From Bos javanicus (lineage: Eukaryota; Chordata; Mammalia; Artiodactyla; Bovidae): DNA of 64,000 nucleotides. Positions 31,196-43,700 of the stretch are shown here, piece after piece. The DNA lies in NCBI RefSeq assembly GCF_032452875.1, contig NC_083880.1, positions 53,766,829-53,830,828 on the forward strand, given 5' to 3'. Within the stretch, counting starts at the first letter, position 1; each line of letters starts with the position of its first letter. The notes under the pieces were generated by a model. The model did not search any database, was not told where the DNA came from, and saw only the letters and a list, made by a program, of their open reading frames with translations. The position numbers were made by a program, and so were the translations under genes.

Positions 31196-34100
31196 AGGCC
31201 CCAGACAATGAGCCCTGCCTGCAGGTGGGAGGAGGCAGAGACAGCCTCTTCTCACTAAGGGACCAATAAGTGAGGGAGGGGAGGGGCTGTCCTGAAGGTG
31301 CTCCCCTTAGCCTCCCCCTCCCCACTTTCCTGCCTCACTCTCCCCTATCCCTACCCCTCTTCTTCCTCTCACTTTCCTCTCCCTCCACTTCACCCCAGAC
31401 CAAGTTAGGTCAGAAACCTGGCTGAAGACCACTCAGGACAAGTGGGAGGGGTCAGGTCTAATTGGCCTTGACCTCCCCCAACACAAACATTGACTATGAG
31501 GGGGCATGCCCTTGTGGCCCCTGAACAATGAATGCCCCACCACCCAGGTGCGAAGCTTGAGGGGAGGAGGGAAGGTGAAGAGAGGACCAGCTCCCTCAGG
31601 GATGGAGGGTCAGGAGGGGGACCACAGAAGCAGGGTGGGTCGGAGTACATGTGGGTGGGGAGTGGGTTAGGCCTCTCTGCGGTGACCCCTCATGACCCAC
31701 TCCATGCCCGTGACCCTTTGATGCCCATGGAAGTCTTTGGAGCAACAAGTTCAGCCATCACCAGACCTGGCTGAAGCCTCCCAGCTTCCCCTGATGCTGG
31801 GTGAAACTCCCATTCACCCCTCAGGTGACAGCTCAAGTCTCCATCCCATCCTCAGCCTGAGTACTCCCCTGTCTGTGCACAGCTGTCTGCCCCTGATAGG
31901 TGAGGCCCATACAGCCTGTGGCCACACTCAGGTTCCATGGGAGGCCCAGGAGATGGGCCTGAGAACAATCCCCTGTAAAGGTGGGAAGGGCAGATGAGAC
32001 CCAGGGCCCCTCTGACATTCCTCAAGGGCAGAGGCCTCAAATCTGGTCCCTGGGGTTGTGGACCCTTCTTTACGAAGCCCGAGAGTTACAAACTGGAGAG
32101 ATGGGTGCTGGGGCCGGACTTCACTCTCCTGAAGCCAGGAGGAGGAAAATCTGGACAGAACCCAGGCTATCCCACGTTCCCTCAATAGCCCTGTGACCAC
32201 CAGCAAACAGCTGTCTCCACGCCTGTTGTTAGGCCTCCAGTGAGGGCAGCTGGGCAGGAAATGGACAAGCATGTGGTCCTAGGGGGAGCTGCGCACGTTA
32301 GGATACAGGCTGGGGGAAGGACCAGGCTCCTTGAGGGTCTGTTGGGTCCAATCAAGGGACACAGGGGACTCCAGAGTTTGGCCTGAGCCCTGGGAGGGGC
32401 AATGAAAGGAGCAGACAAGGGAGAGCAGGTGTGTGGGAACCGAAAGCCCTACTATCCCCAGGTCATGGGTTCAGTCGGAGGCTCAGGGCCAAATAAGACT
32501 AGAAATAAAGGTGAGTCACCTGGTCAGAGGGCAGCAAGGGGAGGGGCAAATGTGCTTAGAGCCTAGTGAGGGGGAGGAGGGGGAAGGGCAGGGGCAGATG
32601 GGGGATCAGGGGCTCATGGGGAACAGGGGTAAACAGGGAAGAGAGGCTGGGGCTGGCTGGGAGGTCCCCTCCATGTCTGTCACGGTCCCTCGTCTGCAGT
32701 GAGAGAGATGCTTACAGAGAAGTTACCTCCTTCGAGTTATCCAACCCTCCTGTGACTCCCCTGTAAAGCAAGGGCATCAGGGACACTGCCTACTGCCCTG
32801 CAGGTCCCCAGATGGGGCCACACCTGTTGGCTGGTGCTGAGTCGTTGCTGACTATTTCTTATCACCTCCAATCCCCGGCCTGCCAACCTGGGAGACCACC
32901 AGGAAGACCAAAAGGCTCCCTCCTGGCACCACAGAGACCAGGTCCCTGCGGTGAGCGATTCTGAGTCCACTAGGCTCCCAAAGCTTGCGGGAAATGCATC
33001 CTTGAATGGAGTTAACTAAGGCTGATGACAGAGTAATACCGGGAGCAGCCTGGGAACACTTGTGATGTTTCCCTTAATAAAACCAAATGACCTTGTAAGC
33101 CAGCACATGACAAAAGCCCTTGGACAAGTGCAGAGTCAGCTAAGACAAAGTCAGTGTCTTCTCTGAAGGCTTGGGGGCTGCAGGAAGTCCTCGGACTCCT
33201 TAATTCTGCCTCCCCCAACTCACTGTGCTCAGGAATAGCGGAAGCAGCACAGGAGTCCCAAAATGAGATGTGAACTCTGAGGACTGAGTCAGAATTCACA
33301 TTCCAACAAGACCCCAGGGGACCTGCGGATCCCTTAGCATTTGAGGAGCAATGGCCCCTGGGAGGGCTCCCTGCCCATAGGGCTGTCAAGCATGGCAGTC
33401 ACCCCAGCCTCTCTTGGGCGGAGGCACTTATAGCTCCTCCCTTCCCTTGACCAGAAGCCAGGTCACTTGCTGAGCACAGCCACTCCACCCCAGGCAAGCC
33501 CTCGGGCTCCTTGGCCATGTTCCCAGTGATACTGACACAGGCCACAGCCCTGCAGGACCAAAGTGACACAGGAGAGGGACCTGCTCCAAGGGTCAGGTGT
33601 GGGCTCCTGGGGCCACAAGGTGAGTGGGCTGGCAGGGCAGTGGGCACTGTGGCCAGCAGCACCGTTTCTGGTCATGCTTTAGGAGACCCTCATGTGTGTG
33701 CCCAGATGTCCCCTGTGGTGTGCCCTGTGGTTCCCCTACTGGCTCTGCTAAGAGCTAGCACCCGCAGGGGCCCAGGCACCGCCCTGCTTCCACAGGCTGG
33801 AGGGGGCTCAGAGGTGATGACTGGTTCATCACACTGGTTCATCAGGTGTTCATGGTGAGGAGCCATGACCATTCCTGCCTGCTGCTCAGAGGCAGAAGAG
33901 GCAGCACTCTAGCAAGAGCTGTCTCCTGGGGACACAGGCCCTGAAGTGGCTGGATTCTGTGTGTATTGACCCAAGGACAGCAGCTATTCCCAGATTGCAG
34001 GTTGCAGGACCCTTAGGCCTCTAGATTGAGGCTGGAGCCCAGTGGTCTTGGGGTCTGTGGGGCTCTCAGTAGACTCAGCTCAGGCCAGGGTGGTAACTGA

Positions 34101-34900
34101 GGTGGGGGACACAGCCCAACCTATCATCCGGGTCCAGATGGACCCAGAGAGGCCTCATGTCCCCTCTCTGCAGTCTGGTATCAGAGGGCTGCCAGCTCAC
34201 AGTGAGGGCCTCAGAGAGTGAGGGGATCAGAGTAAGGGCATCAGAGAGCAAGGGGCTCAGACAGCAAGGGGGTGAAGTTACAACTCAAAGCCCACCCCCA
34301 GGTGTGTAGCCCTAGGAAGCTGACAGCAGAGTCTGGTAGCTGCCTGCCCCCCCGCCAACTCAGGCCATCTGGAAGGAAGGGAGGAAAGAAGAGAGGAGAC
34401 AGAGGGACCCAGACCAGGGAAGGAGCAAGCAACTGGCCCATGGACTCTGCAGGACGTCCAGCTGCTCAGGGACCACAGCCTCCTGAGGGCTCAGCGCTGC
34501 CAGGACCAAGGGGCGAGAGGAGGACGTACAGCTACAATGCGGGAACAGGAGTGCGAGGCAGTGTGGGGTGGAGTCCAGGGTTAGGGATGATCACCGTGGT
34601 GGACACGCAGGGACACAAGGGAGAAGCAGCAGAGAGAGGAGGCAGAAATCAGATGGGCTCAGACAGATGGACAGAGATGAGGGAAGCAAGAAGGCCAGTG
34701 CCTGCGAAGGGGTAGGTGGGAGACAGGCCCCAGGGCCTGGGGCCAGCAGCTGCCCCAGGAAAAAGTGAGGGTGGGCTAGGCGCCTCCCCTGATCCTGTCC
34801 TTCTCGAGGGCTTGCACCCTGCAGGGGTCGTGTCTCATCTGATGTGCGTATGCATGTGTGTGCACACGAGCAGGGGGACAGAGAGCTGCAGGCTCTGTTT
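31196..34900. other. GC-rich anonymous sequence
   Basis: No exon, RNA gene or recognisable repeat. Short imperfect repeats such as GGTTCATCA (33824 and 33836) and GATCAGAGxxAGGGC-type words (34200-34270) look like local slippage. 33050-33150 has AT-richer words (CCCTTAATAAAACC) without other signals. Confidence 0.5.
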
Positions 34901-35045
34901 AAATGGCTTTGGAATTCTGCTCTCGGAACAGATGGCCTCAGAGATAAAGCCGCCAGAGAGCCTGGGCGAGAGCGAGGCCCTGGCGGTTGCCATGGTAGGC
35001 CGAGCCGGTGGCCTCTGCTTATTAGCGGCCAGGAGAGCACGGCCC
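34895..35045. promoter_or_regulatory. Candidate element with RFX half X-box
   Basis: Words CTGTTTAAATGGC near 34894, GAACAGATGGCC (E-box) near 34927, GAGATAAAGCCG (GATA-type) near 34940, and GTTGCCATGG at 34986-34995, which is one full half plus the centre of an RFX X-box. There is no repeat and no coding signal. Confidence 0.35.
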
Positions 35046-36229
35046 ACAAATGTCAACACGGGCTCTGGGGAGGGGAGTCCTCAGAGAGCCCCCGTGGGGA
35101 GACACCCTCACTTGGACATCCAGCCCCCACAGCAGCAAGAATGGAATGGAGCTTGCAGGAACCAGTGGGCACTGGTTGGGCACAGGCTGGGAGGCTCGAG
35201 GACCCCCACCCCAAGATTCAGCCCTGAGATGCCTGGGCTGGACCCAGACACACTGATGCCAGGTGGTTCCAGCTGCACCCCGAATTGGAAACCAAATCCA
35301 AGCTGGTGTCAGTGCCACACTCTGGTATAACCGGATGGCTTCCCTGGTGAGTTGAGAAGTAAAGCCCCACCCTACACACAGTGCCCTGGCGTGAGGGCCA
35401 GGGTCCTGGAGCCCAGAAAGAGAAGGGGCACCTGGACTGCTATCAGGGGACAGATCTTGGTGGAAGCTCCCTCCACCCTCATCACCCCAAGAGGCACAGG
35501 AATCCCATCTGAGGAGCCAGGTAGGACACCCATGAGGAGGGGGAGCCATGCAGCCCTGCCCTGTGCAGGACCAACAGTTTGGGGGCCCTTGCAGACCTGG
35601 TTGTTCCCAGGGCAGAGCCAAGACTGGAGCCCAGGAGTGTCTGGAGCCAAATCCTGGATCTGGGCTTCCGGCCCCACAAGGAGGGGCCTCGGGGGCCCCT
35701 TCCCCAAGCTGAGGAAAATTTCAGGGTGAGGAAGGTCCTACCTTAGTCTCCCAAGGGAGAATGGGGCAAGGAGAGGGTGACAAAGTGGGTGGTGTTGAGG
35801 TCTCACCCTGGTCCCTGCCTGGAGCAACAAGAAGGTATCTGATGGAGCATGAGAAGAGCCAGAGGTGGGAGGCAGTGGAGATGGCCAAGGGGGGCTGGGC
35901 AGGCACCAGCAGGAAATCCACAAGGGCAGCCCCAAGGAGCATGGACTGCAGGGCCTCCAAGAACCAGGACTGCCCAACTTACCAGGTGGTCTAGACTAAG
36001 CCAGGCCTAGCAACTATGCCCAGGGTCCCAGGGCCACAGCATCCCCTGGGCCCCAACCAAATTCATGCTCTAGACATTCCATCTGGTTAGAGACTGTCAC
36101 TGGTTAGAGCAATTGGGAACCTTCCAAACCCTGTACTGTCCTCCCTGCCCCCCTGCACACAAGGGCAGAGCCCAGAACCTACTGGATGAGGCTTCAATTT
36201 GTCCATCAATAGCCCTGACCTTTCTGCCA
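35046..36229. other. GC-rich anonymous sequence
   Basis: Nothing supportable. Overlapping ORFs of 125-204 codons on both strands share the same DNA and show no domain. Confidence 0.5.
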
Positions 36230-36440
36230 TGAAGGCATGAATGAATGCATAGATGAGTGGGTGGGTGGATGGAGAGGTGAGTGGATGGATGGATGAGTGG
36301 GTGAGTATGCGGATAGATGGATGGGTAGGTGGATGGGTTGGTGGGTGGGTGGATGGATGGAAGTATGGGTGGGTAGGTGGGTGAATGCATGGATGGACAG
36401 ATGGGGGACAGCAAATGTATGAATGGATGGATGGATGAGC
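36230..36440. repeat. GGAT/GGGT-type degenerate microsatellite
   Basis: About 210 bp of TGGA, TGGG and TGAA tetranucleotides (for example GGATGGATGGATGAGTGGG near 36285 and GGGTGGGTGGATGGATGGA near 36342). It is imperfect, so it is probably less mutable than a pure tract but still likely to vary in length. Confidence 0.9.
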
Positions 36441-38405
36441 ACAAGGTTTGCTGGTGCAGATCAGTACAAATGGGAAGGGCTACGTGCAAGCTCAGGCACG
36501 GGGACATATCTCACTGGGGACCACAGTGTGACAATCTACTGGGCCCTAGAGCCCGGGGTGCCCCTATCTCCCTGACCCTGACTGCACTACACACACCTCC
36601 AGAGCCCGAGACACATCCAAGCAAGGCCACCCAGTGCCAGCAGCACGTGTGACAACATCAACCTGAACCCCACACATCAGGCATCCCTGAGTCTGCAAGA
36701 CAAGAGGAACAGGCTGGCAAACATGGCCACCCCCAGCCCCAGGAGCACAGCTGGGGTAGGAGATAGAGAAGAGGCTGCTGGGAGGGGGCGCCATGAGCCC
36801 AGAGCCACCTGGATCCTTCCCCCGGGTGGTAACCAGGAGGCCTCCAGGCTGTAGGAAGACAGAGAATGCCAAAGCCGTGTGACAAAACTCAAGGTGTGCG
36901 CCGACACCTGCCTTCACATTTCACCCAGTTCACAGTCAGCTTTCTCATGAGAGAAGTGCTGGGTTAACACACGTTTCAGACGAGATGATGCTGTCGCCCA
37001 CAGACCTGCCCAGCTCACCAGCCTGGCTGAGCACCACCCTACCTGGGGGAGCCCCAGAAGTCTTCACAGGAAGGTTTTGTGAAAGTGCAGACTGGGCTAA
37101 GGGTCCTCCGGCAACTGTAGGGAACCCCCACACACACCCGCCCGTCTGCAAGCAGACACAGGCCGACAGTTCACACAAGCCCAGGCGGGCTGTACCCCAT
37201 CCCCCTGCCCCATTTTTGACCAGGTGCTGAGGCTCGGACAGTGGCTGATGTGGAAAGGCTCTCAGAGCCCACCAACACCAGAGCCCACCTCCCCCCCACA
37301 GCACGGGGCCCGGCTGCAGCTCGAGCTGGCAGCGAGGGAATAAAACCCACTTTCTGAGGGGCCATTGTCCCACCACCTGTGCTCCCGTGCTGCTGGCCTC
37401 CCAGCATGGCCGCTGGCTCCACCCCCAACCCCTCAGCTGCACCAAGCTGGGGCACCTGTATGCAAATCCCGCAGAGCACAGGGGGAGGAGGGCCAGGGAG
37501 GAGGACAGCCTCAGGGAAGACCCTGGAGACCTTGAGGTGACATCCATATGCTTGGAGTGGCCAAAGGCCCCACCCCAAAAGGGATGAGTAGGATCCCAGG
37601 AGCAGGGGCTGTGGTCCCCGCCCTGGGCCTGGAGACCCCGTAGCTGAGGGACAGGATACTCGGACTGTGGGCTTGCTGTGACTTGGCACAGCAATCCCTG
37701 CTGAACTTGAAGCTATGGCTGCACGAAAACACCACGATGGGCCCATTGTAGTTTGTGCCCAGCAGTGGCAGGAGGAAGAGCAGCGACAGTAAGCACCCCC
37801 AGCGGATGCCCACACAGTTACTCAGTGCAATGTCACTGTACTTCAGGTAAGAATGATCTGACCTGCTTTATAGGCTCATAGAGGTCAGAGGGCTTCTCTG
37901 AGGGTCATGGAATCAAGCGACGGGGGAGCCACAGCCCAGTGCACCATCCTGCTTCAGCCGAGGTGGGCTCCTTGGAAAGTCAAAAACCATGCCAATATGC
38001 CCCGGTATCTCCGGCGGGGCACAGGAGTGCAAGACAGATGCTCATGTGCACACCTGGGGTTTGGGAGGTGGGGGCCAGACAGACACAGAGTCCTAAGACC
38101 ACACAGAGCCCTGTCACTTGTCCAGTCACCCCAACCCGTGACCTCAGCTGTGTGTGTCGGCCTGACCACGTCCCACGGGATGTCCCTCCCTCCACAAGGC
38201 AGGGCCCGCTGTCCTCCAGCACCTCCTTGGAAAGGGCCTGCCCAACCTCTGATGTACCTCATGCCTAGAAGGGTGCTCACGCGTTCTCCACACTGGGAGC
38301 CTGTGTGTTTCCTGAGGGACATTCGAGTACAAGTTGTGCGTATCCACCTGTGCGCACCTCTGCCTGGGCATGTCGGTGGGCATGCGACAGTGTACACACC
38401 TTGCA
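36441..38405. other. GC-rich anonymous sequence
   Basis: No exon or repeat recognised. Minus-strand ORFs of 249 and 214 codons (36945-37694, 37171-37815) overlap each other in different frames. They are rich in Pro, Gly, Trp and Ser, with no family motif. Confidence 0.5.
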
Positions 38406-38565
38406 CAAGGGTGAGTCCACATTTATGAGTGTGTGTGCACTTACGTGTGTGCCTCCTGTTGGGTAGTCACTGTGTGAGCATCTGTGCATGTGTGTGCGCC
38501 CACCTGTGTTTGCATATCTGTGCATGTGCGTGTGCACGCACACCTGCATGCACACACCATTCCTG
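38406..38565. repeat. TG/CA-rich purine-pyrimidine stretch
   Basis: Repeated TGTG, TGTGCATG and GCACGCAC words form a degenerate alternating purine-pyrimidine tract, of the kind that can adopt Z-DNA under supercoiling. No gene. Confidence 0.7.
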
Positions 38566-39489
38566 CCCCTGAGCAGGGGAGTGGCTGGAAACAAGCACAA
38601 AAGCTACAGGTCTAGCCCGTCACCATGGGAGGGCCCCGTGTGGGCCCGCCCCCATCAGCTGCCATCTACTGGTGTGCGCCCAGATTCAAGCCAAGGTCCA
38701 TGGATGCCCACTGCCTGCAACCTAGGGCCCATCGTGTTGCCTACATACCCCCCTTAGACTGTGAGGCCTTGCTCCACACAGGCCATGAGCTCCCCCCAGA
38801 GCAAGGTGTCCTGGGTCTCAGCTCCCAGCAGCCCTTGTGCCTCCTGACAGGTACAGTTGTCCACACCAAGGAACAGGCCACAAACCTGAGGCCACCAGTC
38901 AGAGCCCCCGCCCCACACCTGCCCTGGGGGGTGGCCCCTGCACTGCCTCTACTGCCCATTGGGTGAGGAGCCACGCGAGGTGGGCATCTGGTCTGCTCTG
39001 CTCAGGCTGGGTGCCTGTCTGTGCTTGAGGGGTCTCCCCCAAACCTGAGCAGAGGCTATGCAAGGCCGTAGCCCAGAGGTGCCTGCAGCCGACTGCCTTA
39101 TGCAGACAATATCCCCAAGTGTCTCATTTCCTTGCCTCTCCTTATGGTTCCTCACATTCACCCAGAGACATGGGGCCAGTATGTTGGAAACGGCTTCATC
39201 AGGAAGTGAAAACCTTGTAATGGGGACAGCCAGCACTGGGAGAGAATGTCCTGGCCATTAGGCATCTCCGGAGACCCCTCAGCCTTCCTGTGTGTGTGCA
39301 GGAGGCTTGGAGGAGTGGAGAGGGAAACAGGAAGCAGCCCTTCACCACCAGGAAGCCCTAAACCCTGGAACAGACACAGCAGGTCAGAAAGGAGCTCCAC
39401 GGGTGGTCGAAGCTTTTCCCTAGAATTTTGCTGGGTTGTGAGCTCTGCTCCCCTGCACCTCTCAGCGTCCCTGCTTTGGGGAGCCCCCC
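38566..39489. other. Anonymous sequence
   Basis: No exon, repeat or RNA gene that I can support. Confidence 0.45.
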
Positions 39490-39492
39490 CAG

Positions 39493-39618
39493 TGTGTGCT
39501 ATGTCACTTCAGTCGCGTCTGACTCTTTGCCATCCCATGGATCATAGTCTCCAGGCTCCTCTGTCCATGGGATTCTTCAGGCAAGAACGCTGGATTGGGC
39601 TGCCACGTCCTTCTTCAA
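39493..39618 (-). mobile_element. Bov-A/Bov-tA SINE fragment
   Basis: A single Bov-A body in reverse: 'gtcacttcagtcgcgtctga', 'catcccatggatcatag', 'ccaggctcctctgtccatgg' and 'ggcaagaacgctggattgg'. The tRNA-derived head is missing. More diverged than the BOV-A2 at 7.7 kb. Confidence 0.88.
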
Positions 39619-41120
39619 GCGGCAGCTGTGGGGCACAGGACATGTTCCAGCCCTGCTTGATGGGGCCCAGAGAAGGCTGCTGGCAGCGGGGGTGCAGACA
39701 GTCAGAGCAGGACAGGGTGGCTGGACATAGATGTCAGGTTAGCAGCTGGGGGTGGGCCACTTGCCTTCATCTCCAAACCATCCCTGTGTCCACAGGGAAC
39801 CCTATCAGCCCTTCCTTAGCTGGAGAACAGGGTGGAGGGTTACCCCTCTCCTGGCCCACCCCCAGCACCTCCCTGCACCCTGCCAACAGCATCTACCACC
39901 CGCCAGGCCCCTGGGCTTCAGGGTAAAGCACAGGCCTCCACCCACCCTCCCTGGAGTGGGGCCACATACAGGAGGTAGCTCCCTCTCCCCTGCCAGGCTT
40001 TTCCCCACGCAGCTCCTTTCCTAGGCGCTTCCAGACTAGGTCAGCACCTTCAGTGTTCTCCTGGGCCCGGCCCCTCCTCCTGGGGGCCTTTATCACTGAT
40101 GACCGAGTATTGTGTCGTCATTCGTCCAGAATCCAGCTCCCGGGGGAAGAGGGGGCAACAGGGGCCTGTTTCCCCCAATGCCCAGCTGCGGGCCTGCCCC
40201 AGTCTTGGGCCAGGTGGACAGGTGAAGGAAGACAGGACACTGTAGACAGAAGGTAGACTGCTGAGGGAGGCTGCGCTGGTGGGGGGTCTCCCAGCAGAGG
40301 CCTCCCAGATAGGCCTTTACTGAGAGGCTGGGGGTGGGGTGGGGTCAGGAGATGGGGGGAGGGTTGGGTGGACATCAACACAAAGGGCTCTGTCTGTGAA
40401 GTCAAATCCCTGCACCTGGCCTGCCCCCACCCACACCCTGGAGGGGAGGCACAGGCCTCCTTCGAAGGGTGTCCCTAGCAGGGAGGGGTCACCTCCTCCA
40501 GGCAGCCCCCCTGGAGCCCAGAAGGCCTCTGCCACATGCAGGGGCGAAAGTGCCCTGTAGGCAGAGGGCAGGGCCCTGAACAGAGGCTGCCCCACCAAGG
40601 AGTGCTGAGCTGCAACCCCTGGAGGCCATGGGGTCGGAGCAGAGGCTGGTACATCCCCTCTCCTCAGAAAACTGCTGCAGGCTCTTCTCTCAGCCAGAGA
40701 CAGAAGTGAGAGCAGCTGTGACGACCACTAATGTCACATACTCAGTACCCTCAGCAGAGGTTTAATCCCCCTTCTCCTCCCCCTTGTGCCCACCCCCCAC
40801 TGCCAGAGAGAAGAGGGAGAGGAAGGGAGGGAGGAAGAGGTGGGAGAGGCAGGAGGAGGGGACCCTGAGTTTGCACCCAGCATCCTGGCTCAAGTGCTGA
40901 GCTTCTAACCAGCACGCTTACTCTGGCCCCTCTGTTAGCAAGCCCAGGGCCCGGGTCCCAGGGAAGGCGGACCCTTTCTACTCCTTTCCCCCACCCACTC
41001 CCACTCTCGGCCATGTCTCAGGGTCTGCCCCCACCCCCACCCCACCGCAGACCTTCCAGAGAATGTGAGGCCAGAGCTGAGTCTCCGAGGAAGACGACCG
41101 GCCAGGCTGGCGCAGCAGCT
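39619..41120. other. GC-rich anonymous sequence
   Basis: Nothing supportable beyond purine-rich patches (a GAGGGAGGAAGAGG-type tract at 40805-40860). No exon or repeat recognised. Confidence 0.45.
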
Positions 41121-41129
41121 GCCAGGCTG

Positions 41130-41215
41130 GGGGACGAGCAGGACTCATTCAGCTGATTTCCCCTAATTGCTTTAAAGTTGTACTAATTGAACTGATTGAA
41201 AACAGAGCCTGGGGG
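41130..41215. promoter_or_regulatory. Compact homeodomain-motif cluster
   Basis: Within about 65 bp of otherwise GC-rich DNA lie TTCAGCTGATTTCC, CCCTAATTGCTTTAAAG and TACTAATTGAACTGATTG. That is two TAATTG homeodomain sites 22 bp apart (about two helical turns) next to a CAGCTG E-box. No repeat, no ORF. Confidence 0.45.
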
Positions 41216-41662
41216 GTGAAGGAAAGGAAGGATGGGCTGGAGAATTCAGTGCCCATCCCCCAGGCCAAGCTGAAACCCCTCAGCTGCCCAGGGCCTCAGC
41301 CAGGGCAGCTCTTTGTTTCCTGACCCCCTGCCCAGCCCTAGCCCCTGCCAGATTGGAAGGGGTCAGACTCAAACCTGGACTGGACAGGCTGACTGGACAG
41401 GACAGGACGCAGTGTCCTTACACGTACAGAATCCACGAGGAGGTTTGAGGTGAAACATCAGGCCCTGGGGGTCGCATGCAGCCCAACCCCCATCCACCAA
41501 CTCCCTTGACAAGCATCAGTTCTGACCCATCAGCCGCAGGCCCAGGGGTGAGCACCAGTGCTTCTGGACCCTCAGACCCCTCAGCCCTCTGTTCACCAGG
41601 GCACTTTGGCGTTGTGTGACAGTTGGGCTCCCCCACCCAACCAGGAGAGCCAAAAGAAGCTT

Positions 41663-41940
41663 GGGACTTCCCTGTGGTCCAGTGGCTAAGAGTGCACCTG
41701 CCAGTGCAGGGCACACCGGTTTGATCCCTGGTCTGGGAAGATTCCACATACCACGGGGCAGTTAAGCCCATGCACACACGCTCAGCAACAACTGAAGCCC
41801 ACATGCCCTAGAGCCTGCACTCCGCGACAAGAGGAGCCACTGCAGTGATAACCCCACCCAACTTGGCACAACTAGAGAAAGCCTGCACACAGCAATGAAG
41901 ACCCAGCACAGCCAAAATCAAAATACGAAAGAAAAGCAGC
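41663..41940 (+). mobile_element. tRNA-Glu-derived SINE, long form
   Basis: Head GGGACTTCCCTGTGGTCCAG, then 'tggctaagagtgcacctgcc', B-box 'ccggtttgatccctgg', 'ctgggaagattccaca', and a 3' part with 'caacaactgaagcccacatg', 'agaggagccactgcagtgat', 'gagaaagcctgcacacagc' and 'aatgaagacccagcacagcc' before an A-rich end. The extended tail is seen in the longer cetartiodactyl SINE versions. Confidence 0.88.
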
Positions 41941-43470
41941 TTGCCCCAGACCGTCCCCTGGAGCCCAAAAGAAGGGACGGGGACAGAAGTGGGAAAGGGA
42001 ACGGGTAGGAAATGACCCCTCACCAGTTCAAAGCACAAAGACAGGCGCGGGGTTTTGTTTCCCCAGTTAGTGTGCAAGCCTCCACACACTGTCAGCACAC
42101 AGTCTATGATTTCCTTCCTAAGCCTCTCCTCTGACACGTGAACTCAGCTGCCCAAAACTGAAGTGGGCTTGCCCAGTCCAGGGAGGGCCAGTCCTGCCCC
42201 AGCCCAGATGGTGTTGCCCCAGTCACAGCCACCAGGCATCGCTGTCGAACTAGGGACCTGCACAGCCCTGTGACCCGGCCCCAGCCACCGGGGGAGCTAG
42301 GAGTCATGACTATGATCAGCTTAAGCATAGCATGGAGCCAAAGCCTGGGGGCTCCCCACATGACTCCACCACATATACCCACTGGTCTCGAGGCCCTGTC
42401 TCTTTCCCTTTTAATGGAGTGAGCCTCTTGCGGGGGGCAGTGGACCTGGAGTCCTCTCCCACCAGCCAGCTGCAGTGTGGACAACCCCCCAGCCATCCAG
42501 GTGCTCCAATCATGTGGAACCTAAGAAATGAAGGGGCCGGTGGGGTGGGAATGGTTCACTCCTTTCCTCCTGAGAGACTCCAATAATGCAAATCTATCTC
42601 CCCAACTTGGCCTGGCAACACTGCTGGGCCCCCAGCATGGAGAGGGGGGCCCTAGGGGATCTGCACACAGGATGTACCCAGCCAGTGTCTGTCCTGAGGT
42701 GCCTGGAGAGGACTCTAGAAACCCCACCCAGAAGGTCACTCAGAGCGTTCAGACACTGAGGCCTGGGTCTGTCTGGTGGGGGCAGGGGTCAGCATGTATG
42801 CATGTTGCCGGGGAGGCCTGGGCCACCCAGAGGGTCTACAGCTCAGTTCCACTCTGCTTCAGCACCACACAGGCTCACCCTGGGGCCAGCCTATGGAGGG
42901 GCCACAGGAAGGGGGGACCTGAGCCCCTGAGAGTCCAGCCTAGAGAAGGGTCCTCAGCTTGCTCAGGACACAGGAGGTGGTCAGGGTGGAACAGAGGTGT
43001 GAGCAGGTCTCCCGGGGGGATGGAGGGGGGATGGAGGCAGGAGCCGAGCACTAGGGTCACTGCTTAAGGAAATGGCAAGCCCTGGGGACCCAGGTGTCAG
43101 CTATGTCATTCCCGGTCTTGTAGAGAGGTGGATGGGGAAACCCCCAACACGCTGGGGGACTGTGATAAGGGCGGGGACAGAGAAGAGGTGAGGTCTGCCT
43201 GGGGCTCTGAGGTTAGGGAACCAGGAGAGGGGAAATGTCAGAACAGGTCAGCATGGCCGTTCTGTAGGCCTCCTGCACTGGCCCTGGTCCCGACGGATAT
43301 GAGAAACTCTCAGAGCAGGGATGGCAGGACAGAGTGGGCTGGGGCAGGGGCAAGGCTGCCCACCAGGATGGCGGGGGTTGGGGGGGCAGGGGAGGCATGG
43401 TCCAGGGGCCGGTGGGCCTGGAGACAGACATTTCAAACAGCAGATTCGGAAAGTAGGGATATTGGGAACA
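41941..43470. other. GC-rich anonymous sequence
   Basis: No exon or repeat recognised. A G-rich run (GGCGGGGGTTGGGGGGGCAG) near 43371 could form a quadruplex. Confidence 0.45.
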
Positions 43471-43484
43471 CGGAGAGAGGGAGC

Positions 43485-43700
43485 TGGAGAGGGAGCTGAT
43501 TGGCAAGTGAGTAAACAGCAATTGCTTGATGAAAAAATGTTTATGGTGCAATTAGCAGCTGTGCCATAAATAAAAGTTTAACTGTGTTTATTATAAACTT
43601 GTTGAGCCACAGGAAACAGCTCTCCATGACTGAGCCAGCCTTTAAAACTCTGTTTACTTGGTGAAACGTCTTGTGTACAATGCATAATTAAGGGCCCTCT
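43485..43700. promoter_or_regulatory. Candidate conserved noncoding element
   Basis: A sharp AT-rich block: GTAAACAGCAATTGCTTGATG near 43511, 'tggtgcaattagcagctgtg' near 43546, CCATAAATAAAAG near 43564, GTGTTTATTATAAAC near 43584, CTCTGTTTACTTGG near 43649 and GCATAATTAAGGG near 43682. It combines forkhead (TGTTTAC, both orientations), homeodomain (CAATTAG, TAATTA) and CAGCTG E-box sites with no repeat or coding frame. It is a strong enhancer candidate by appearance only. Confidence 0.5.

Noticed and set aside
36945..37815. Overlapping 249- and 214-codon minus-strand ORFs
   Set aside because: Two frames of the same GC-rich DNA with no recognisable domain; typical shadow ORFs.
38406..38565. 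TG-rich tract as a functional Z-DNA or origin element
   Set aside because: Degenerate dinucleotide DNA is common in mammals; no supporting context.
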